Source: JAXDLK01 sp034666665 (GTDB lineage Bacteria > Desulfobacterota > Binatia > JACPRU01). Taken from it: 12,534 bases of DNA. Made by a program: the position numbers and the translations under genes. Location of the stretch: contig JAXDLK010000047.1 in the NCBI GenBank assembly GCA_034666665.1, forward strand, positions 1-12,534, written 5' to 3'. The notes below the pieces were generated by a model. The model was given only the letters and a program-made list of their open reading frames with translations, did not search any database and had not been told where the DNA came from. How positions within the stretch are numbered: the first letter of the stretch is position 1; each line of letters begins with the position of its first letter. This document shows positions 7,092 to 12,534 of the stretch, piece after piece.

Positions 7092-7121
7092 TACCTAGCA
7101 ACGGCCGAGCGACGGTGTCAA
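7092..7121 (-). promoter_or_regulatory. Probable sigma-70-type promoter of the tRNA-Val / thrS operon
   Basis: A perfect -35 hexamer TTGACA (7116-7121) is followed after 18 nt by TAGGTA (7092-7097), a poor -10 match. Transcription would start near base 7085, about 30 nt before the tRNA 5' end. Position and strand suit a promoter driving the tRNA and, by read-through, the translation operon. The -10 is the weak point of this call. Confidence 0.5.
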
Positions 7122-7287
7122 GGCGACGCGCCGGGGACCGGCGCTGGCACCCCGTGTCGTGCGTGCCCGATGGCAGCCCGCATGGCGGATGCCTGTGCCA
7201 ATTCCCTTCCCCGGCCGCATCCGCGGTGCTAAGACGAACTCGCGATGCTCCGTCGCTTCCTCGAACCCCCATCGCTACCCGTTCCGA

Positions 7288-7302
7288 CTGTAAGGGAATC
7301 CG
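7288..7302 (+). promoter_or_regulatory. Upstream activator box A (candidate PrsR site)
   Basis: This box reads CTGTAAGGGAATCCG. It shares the pattern CTGTAAGG-N-A-NN-CCG with box B (7345-7359) in the opposite orientation. It lies about 130 bases upstream of the predicted transcription start, a normal distance for a sigma-54 activator. From memory it resembles the 'PEP-CTERM box' reported upstream of PEP-CTERM genes; that identity is not verified here. Confidence 0.6.
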
Positions 7303-7344
7303 TTGGCGCAAGTCACGGTTTTGCAAGGGTTTCATCGGAAACGT

Positions 7345-7359
7345 CGGGATGCCTTACAG
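7345..7359 (-). promoter_or_regulatory. Upstream activator box B (candidate PrsR site)
   Basis: On the minus strand this box reads CTGTAAGGCATCCCG, sharing an exact 8-bp core plus A and CCG with box A. Its centre is 57 bp from that of box A and about 75 bases upstream of the predicted start. The inverted pair suggests binding of a dimeric or oligomeric activator, most simply PrsR encoded at 9521-10936. Confidence 0.6.
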
Positions 7360-7382
7360 ATGCGATCGCGGGAGCCACGAGC

Positions 7383-7396
7383 AAACGCGGGCGTTT
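7383..7396. repeat. 14-bp perfect dyad next to the -24 element
   Basis: AAACGC-GG-GCGTTT is a perfect 6-bp inverted repeat with a 2-bp spacer. It ends 4 bases before the -24 element of the sigma-54 promoter. It could be an operator for a further regulator, or chance. No family-specific consensus is recognised. Confidence 0.4.
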
Positions 7397-7400
7397 TCAC

Positions 7401-7416
7401 TGGCCCTGGGTTTGCT
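7401..7416 (+). promoter_or_regulatory. Sigma-54 (RpoN) -24/-12 promoter of the PEP-CTERM gene
   Basis: The site TGGCCCTGGGTTTGCT matches the consensus TGGCACG-N4-TTGCW at 10 of 12 defined positions, with the invariant GG and GC exactly 10 bases apart. A-rich sequence (TAA) follows as expected. Transcription should start near base 7427, giving a leader of about 40 nt before the ATG at 7467. Such promoters need an AAA+ activator; prsR in this window encodes one. Confidence 0.75.
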
Positions 7417-7466
7417 TAAGTACTGTGATCGGAACGACCTCTCAAATGGTGATCGGAGAAAATCGT

Positions 7467-8198
7467 ATGCGCAAGGCCTTCTCGATGGCGGTAATGGGGA
7501 TTGCGATGGCAGGGACGCTGATCGCGTTCCTTCCTCGCGCGGCGGACGCTCGCCCGGTGCCGTTCGGCACCTACGACCTCAGGAACCATCGCGGACAGCG
7601 ATGGGGGCTCAGGCTCGATGAGCTGTTCGACACTACGGCCCAGCACGACGTCTTCACGTTCAACTTCAACGCCCAGGGCGCCGGCATGTTCCTCACGCTC
7701 GAGCGCCGCCAGATCCACATCTTCGGGACGGCGCTCGGTGGCCGCCTCGAGAACGGCGTCATCGCTCAGGACGAGTTCCGCGGCCTCTATGCGATCGACT
7801 TCGTCTACGACGTTGGCGTGCGGCGCCTGCGGAACGACGGATTTGGGCTGCGAGATTACGCGGTGTTTGCCAACGAAGAGAATTTCGGCACCATCACGGG
7901 ACCGGGGACGGTGGGTCCGGTGGCGCTCCGCGACACGAACGGCGGCATGTTCCCATACAGCTTCCGATTCGGAGATGACGACACCCGCCGCGGCCACCGC
8001 GGCTTCCGCGGAATCTCCGGGTGGGGTTGGCTGGAGACCGCCGATGCCCTCGGAAACTTCAACCACACGGACTTCCAGGACTGGCTGTTCCAGGCGCGCC
8101 CGAGCTCCGCGGTACCGGAACCCGGAACCTTGCTGCTCTTCTCGACCGCGATCGCCGGGGTGGTCGGCCGGCGGATGCGGCAACGTCCCAAGGCCTGA
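7467..8198 (+). CDS. PEP-CTERM sorting domain-containing protein, unknown ectodomain
   Basis: A 243-residue exported protein. The N-terminus has a Sec-type signal peptide: MRK, then a hydrophobic stretch (about 4-22) and a probable cleavage site after AADA (residues 25-28). The C-terminus is a textbook PEP-CTERM sorting signal: VPEPG (216-220), a hydrophobic segment (221-234) and a basic tail RRMRQR. Such tails are cut by an exosortase (XrtA/EpsH type) and the protein is delivered to the surface or extracellular matrix in exopolysaccharide producers. The mature region (about 29-210) has no cysteine, is rich in Gly, Phe, Asp and Arg, and shows alternating patterns suggesting beta strands; I do not recognise its fold. 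The start ATG 7467 has GGAG 8 nt upstream; an in-frame ATG at 7446 lacks one. Control by sigma-54 and PrsR is inferred from the upstream sites. No exosortase gene lies in the window. Confidence 0.9.
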   Translation: MRKAFSMAVMGIAMAGTLIAFLPRAADARPVPFGTYDLRNHRGQRWGLRLDELFDTTAQHDVFTFNFNAQGAGMFLTLERRQIHIFGTALGGRLENGVIAQDEFRGLYAIDFVYDVGVRRLRNDGFGLRDYAVFANEENFGTITGPGTVGPVALRDTNGGMFPYSFRFGDDDTRRGHRGFRGISGWGWLETADALGNFNHTDFQDWLFQARPSSAVPEPGTLLLFSTAIAGVVGRRMRQRPKA

Positions 8199-8223
8199 GC
8201 TCTTCTCGGACGATCGATCCCAG

Positions 8224-8254
8224 GGCCGGTCCACGCGAGTGGGCCGGCCTTTTT
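8224..8254 (+). terminator. Intrinsic terminator after the PEP-CTERM gene
   Basis: GGCCGG-T-CCAC pairs with GTGG-G-CCGGCC to give an 11-bp stem including one G-T wobble, closed by the GNRA-type loop GCGA and followed by five Ts. It starts 25 bases after the stop codon and separates the PEP-CTERM gene from the permease downstream. Confidence 0.92.
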
Positions 8255-8333
8255 CGTTCATGAGACCCCGCCTGCCGCCACTTCGATTCGCGCCTGGGTT
8301 TCACCTCTTCCGCGTCGGTCCAGGAACGAATCC

Positions 8334-9395
8334 ATGAATCGCGAGCATCTGTTTGCTGCGTTCTTCTTCATCGTCCTGATCTTCCTTCTGTACCAGGTGT
8401 ACCGCGTCTTCGCGCCGTTCCTGGCGCCGGTCGCGTGGGCCGCGATCCTCGCGCTCGTCTTCTACCCCGTCTATCGGGGCGTCCTCGTCCGCGTGCCGAA
8501 CGCGAACGTGGCCTCGCTGCTGACGACCGCGATCGTCTACTTGATCGTCGTACTGCCGGCGCTGGCGATCTCCGGGGTGCTCGTGACGCAGGCCCGCGAC
8601 TTCTACTCGTTTCTCCAGGACCAGCTGCATAGCGGCGAGCTCGCCCGTTCCGCGGAGTCGGTGCGTCAGAGCCGTGTGGTCCGACTGGCGATGTCGGCGA
8701 TGCCGCGACAGCTCCGCGCCAGCCTCGAGGGACCCGGGGTCGCGCTCGAGGGTGCGCAGGCGGCGACGCAGTACCTCGTGCTCTCGCTCGGAGGAGTCGC
8801 GCTCAACGTCTTCAACTTCCTGATGGACTTCTTCATCACCATGTTCACGCTGTTCTTCTTCTTCCGCGACGGCCAGACCATGTACCGAGGCTTTCGGCAG
8901 CTCCTGCCGATGGAGCGCCAGCACAAGGACCTGATCTTCCGGCGCCTCTACGACACGCTTTCCGCGGTCGTGCAGGGCATGATGGCGACGGCCCTCGTAC
9001 AGGGCGTGCTCTGCGGAGCCGCGTTCTGGGCGCTCGACGTGCCCTTCTCGCTCCTGCTCGGTTTCGCGGCCGCGCTCGCCTCGTTCGTGCCGTTCTTCGG
9101 CGCCGCGCTCGTGTGGCTTCCCTGCGTCGCGTACCTGATGGTGATGGGACTGTGGGTGCGCTCGGTCGTGCTCCTCGCCTGGGGCTCCCTCGCCGTCAGC
9201 ACGGTCGACAACCTGCTCCGGCCGATGATCATCGGAGACCGCACGAAGATCCCGACGATCTTCCTCTTCTTCGGCATCCTCGGCGGCGTACAGGCGTACG
9301 GCGTCATCGGCCTCTTCCTCGGACCGGCCTTGATCGGAATGCTGATCGCCGTCCTGCGGATCTACCGCGACGAGTACGCGGCCGGCGGCGCCTGA
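8334..9395 (+). CDS. AI-2E family transporter (PerM/YdiK-type permease)
   Basis: A 353-residue inner-membrane protein of the AI-2E family. Members have been linked to autoinducer-2 export, ion antiport or other substrates, so the substrate cannot be named. Hydrophobic segments are visible at about 6-22, 27-45, 61-85, 145-178, 212-233, 236-262, 264-287 and 307-342, giving about eight membrane spans. The soluble stretch at about 86-144 is typical between spans three and four. Family signatures include PFFGAALVWLP (253-263), VDNLLRPMIIG (291-301) and FFGILGGVQAYGVIGLFLGP (312-331). The ATG at 8334 has AGGA 8 nt upstream. The gap to the previous gene holds a terminator, so it should have its own promoter, but I see no convincing one. 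It converges with prsR. Confidence 0.92.
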   Translation: MNREHLFAAFFFIVLIFLLYQVYRVFAPFLAPVAWAAILALVFYPVYRGVLVRVPNANVASLLTTAIVYLIVVLPALAISGVLVTQARDFYSFLQDQLHSGELARSAESVRQSRVVRLAMSAMPRQLRASLEGPGVALEGAQAATQYLVLSLGGVALNVFNFLMDFFITMFTLFFFFRDGQTMYRGFRQLLPMERQHKDLIFRRLYDTLSAVVQGMMATALVQGVLCGAAFWALDVPFSLLLGFAAALASFVPFFGAALVWLPCVAYLMVMGLWVRSVVLLAWGSLAVSTVDNLLRPMIIGDRTKIPTIFLFFGILGGVQAYGVIGLFLGPALIGMLIAVLRIYRDEYAAGGA

Positions 9396-9422
9396 TCGGC
9401 GGCAGCTGGAGCCTCGCGATGC

Positions 9423-9439
9423 ACGCGGCGTGGCCGCGT
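9423..9439. other. Short hairpin between convergent permease and prsR genes
   Basis: ACGCGGC and GCCGCGT form a perfect 7-bp inverted repeat with a 3-nt loop in the 125-base gap between the two convergent stops. No T-run follows on either strand, so a terminator role is possible but weakly supported. Nothing else is recognised in this gap. Confidence 0.3.
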
Positions 9440-9520
9440 TCGCGTCAGGATCCGAGGAAAGCGGCGGTCAGCCGCTCAGCACGAGCGGGTCGCGCGCTGC
9501 TCCTCGATCCGCACGCCGGG

Positions 9521-10936
<1,416 letters not shown>

Positions 10937-10950
10937 GACGATACCTCGAT

Positions 10951-12534
10951 TCAGCGTGCCGGCAGCACGACGTGGAAGCGACTGCCTCTGCCGAGCTCGC
11001 TGTCCACCTCGATCCGACCCTCGTGCGCTTCGACGATGCGCTTCGATTGAAAGAGGCCGATGCCGAGGCCCTGCGACTTCGTCGTCTGGAAAGGACGGAA
11101 GAGCGAGCCCGCGACGAACTCACGCGACATGCCGCAGCCGTCGTCGGCGACGGTGACGATCGCCCAGCCGTCTCGGCGCGCGATCGACACGCGGATCTCC
11201 CCGTGTTCACCGATCGCCTCGTTCGCGTTCAACAGCAGGTTCGTCAGCACTTTCTCGATTTGCTCGGCGTCGACGCGGATCGAAAGCGGCGGCCCGAGCT
11301 CGGGAACGACCGGCACCTTGAGGGATCCGTTCATGGCGGACGTGGTCACCCGTACGATCTCGTTCAGGTCCCGTTCCCGCCGGTCGATCTCGAGCTCCTT
11401 CCGCAGGAGCGACAGCCGCGCGCAGAGCGCGTCGATCTTCTTCACGCTCTCGCCGATCACCCGAAATGCGTCCCTGCGGAACTCCGGATTGTCGAAGTTC
11501 GCCGGGAGATTCTGCATGGTGAGCGACAGCGTCGAGGCGAGGTTCTTCAGGTCGTGGGTGAAGAATGCCGACAGCGTCTGAAACGCTTCGAGCTCCTTCG
11601 CCTCGACGAGACGCTCCGCGAGCCGGCGGTTGAGGATGCCGGCAGCCGCCTGGTTCGAGATGGTTTGCAGGAGGTCCCTGTCCTCGGCCGTGAACGCCTC
11701 GCGCGTCACTCGCTCGGAAAGCGTGAGGATGCCGACGAGCTGCCCCCGGTCGACGAGGGGAGCGACGGTGGAGACGGGGCCGGCGGCGAGAAAATCCGCG
11801 TGGTCCCGGCGAAGTGCCACGGAAGCGGCGTCCTCGGCGGCGGCGAGATCGAGGGGCTCGGAACGATCCCGGACGGTGCGCGCGAGGACGGCCGCGCCGA
11901 CCTCGAAATGCGGTTTCGCCTGCAGGTGGAAATCGGAGAGCACCGTCGATCCGCCGAGGCGGCACTCCTCGCTCGAATCGTCGACCAGCCAGATCGATAC
12001 CGAGGGCACGCCGAACGTCTCGGACACCATCGTCGCCAGCGACGCGCAGAGATCGCGCGCCTCGACGAGTGACGTCGTGCGCGCGGTGAACTCCGACCAC
12101 GCCCTTCTGTAATCGTACCGCGGTGCGGTGAAATTGCGCATGACGAACCGGCGCGCTCGATGACGTACCTGGTCCGAAAGCAAGAGGACGGAGAGCCCGA
12201 TGACGGCGGCGAATACGAAGAGAATCGCCAGCGGCAGAACCTCGTTGCCGCCGAGGAACAGGATGGCGACGGCGAGAATGCCGACGGCGATCAGGTACAC
12301 GCTGACCACCACGAACGTGAAGGAGTTCTGCAGGAACCCGGGCGAGAGCGTGATGTCGGTTTCGACCAGGCGGTTGCGTACGAGCCCGAGGGCGATCAGC
12401 GCGTCGGAGACCAGCAAGGTGTACGGGCCCACCGGCTCGAGCGCGAGGTGCACGGACGAGAAGAGCAGCGTCTGGCTCGCGAGGTAGATCTGCACGACGA
12501 AGATGCTGCCGATGCCGAGCACCATGAACTTGAT
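10951..12534 (-). CDS. prsK: PEP-CTERM system sensor histidine kinase, 5' end outside window
   Basis: The C-terminal 527 residues of a membrane histidine kinase; the frame is open to the window edge, so the N-terminus is missing. PrsK proteins are usually near 700 residues with more membrane spans upstream. Visible (numbered from Met at 12525): hydrophobic segments at about 4-18, 33-50, 70-91 and 96-116; the juxtamembrane motif RRFVMRNFTAPRYDYRRAW (125-143); a GAF domain (about 150-300); the phosphoacceptor H324 in FFTHDLKN; and an HATPase domain with the N-box LTNLLLNANEAI (427-438), DDGCGMS (461-467) and GLGIGLF (486-492). The RNF...RYDYR segment and the HDLKN H-box are typical of PrsK. Partner and position beside prsR support phosphotransfer to Asp72 of PrsR. 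The Met at 12525 is internal, not the true start. Confidence 0.93.
   Translation of the reverse strand: MKFMVLGIGSIFVVQIYLASQTLLFSSVHLALEPVGPYTLLVSDALIALGLVRNRLVETDITLSPGFLQNSFTFVVVSVYLIAVGILAVAILFLGGNEVLPLAILFVFAAVIGLSVLLLSDQVRHRARRFVMRNFTAPRYDYRRAWSEFTARTTSLVEARDLCASLATMVSETFGVPSVSIWLVDDSSEECRLGGSTVLSDFHLQAKPHFEVGAAVLARTVRDRSEPLDLAAAEDAASVALRRDHADFLAAGPVSTVAPLVDRGQLVGILTLSERVTREAFTAEDRDLLQTISNQAAAGILNRRLAERLVEAKELEAFQTLSAFFTHDLKNLASTLSLTMQNLPANFDNPEFRRDAFRVIGESVKKIDALCARLSLLRKELEIDRRERDLNEIVRVTTSAMNGSLKVPVVPELGPPLSIRVDAEQIEKVLTNLLLNANEAIGEHGEIRVSIARRDGWAIVTVADDGCGMSREFVAGSLFRPFQTTKSQGLGIGLFQSKRIVEAHEGRIEVDSELGRGSRFHVVLPAR

Larger units (their letters stand above)
7057..7466. other. Divergent intergenic region (410 bases)
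   Basis: No gene is supported here; the frames that stay open lack ribosome-binding sites and family similarity. The left third holds the putative tRNA/thrS promoter (minus strand). The right half holds the control region of the PEP-CTERM gene: two inverted 15-bp boxes, a 14-bp dyad, a sigma-54-type promoter and the ribosome-binding site. Bases about 7122-7287 show nothing I can assign. Confidence 0.7.

Noticed and set aside
7245..7466. N-terminal extension of the PEP-CTERM protein to 7245
   Set aside because: It would cover the boxes and the sigma-54 promoter and bury the signal peptide internally; ATG 7467 has the ribosome-binding site.
7115..7621. Plus-strand open frame of 168 codons in the divergent gap
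   Set aside because: No ribosome-binding site, no recognisable motif, and it runs into the PEP-CTERM gene in another frame across its control region.

Overview
The window looks like chromosomal DNA from a GC-rich Gram-negative bacterium. Three things point there: the conserved order thrS-infC-rpmI-rplT-pheS-pheT-ihfA, an IHF-alpha type DNA-bending protein, and a PEP-CTERM surface protein found together with its PrsK/PrsR two-component system. A deltaproteobacterial-type lineage (Desulfobacterota, Myxococcota or Binatota-like) or a deep-branching relative would fit. No 16S gene or other decisive marker is present, so this placement is inference.

Left part (bases 1-7121, minus strand): a housekeeping translation cluster. 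Read in its own direction it runs promoter, tRNA-Val(GAC), thrS, infC, rpmI, rplT, pheS, pheT, ihfA. Gaps are short (72 nt or less) and no intrinsic terminator is visible, so one long transcript is plausible. Start codons are unusual. infC has no ATG/GTG/TTG start and appears to begin with ATA behind a strong Shine-Dalgarno. pheS also has no canonical start that keeps its N-terminal helix and appears to begin with CTG behind GGAG. pheT begins with TTG overlapping the pheS stop.

Middle (7057-8254): a 410-base divergent intergenic region separates the tRNA/thrS promoter from a plus-strand gene for a 243-residue PEP-CTERM protein. Upstream of that gene are two matching 15-bp boxes in inverted orientation and a close match to a sigma-54 -24/-12 promoter. 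A GNRA-loop intrinsic terminator follows the gene. Next comes a plus-strand AI-2E-family permease (8334-9395).

Right part (9521-12534, minus strand): prsR, a sigma-54-dependent response regulator, and the 3' part of prsK, its histidine kinase, 14 nt apart. prsK runs off the window edge.

The main biological reading joins these parts. PrsK should phosphorylate PrsR, PrsR should act with sigma-54 RNA polymerase, and the PEP-CTERM gene a few kilobases away carries both a sigma-54 promoter and paired upstream boxes at enhancer-like distances. The protein it encodes would be exported, sorted by an exosortase encoded elsewhere, and delivered to the cell surface or extracellular matrix.
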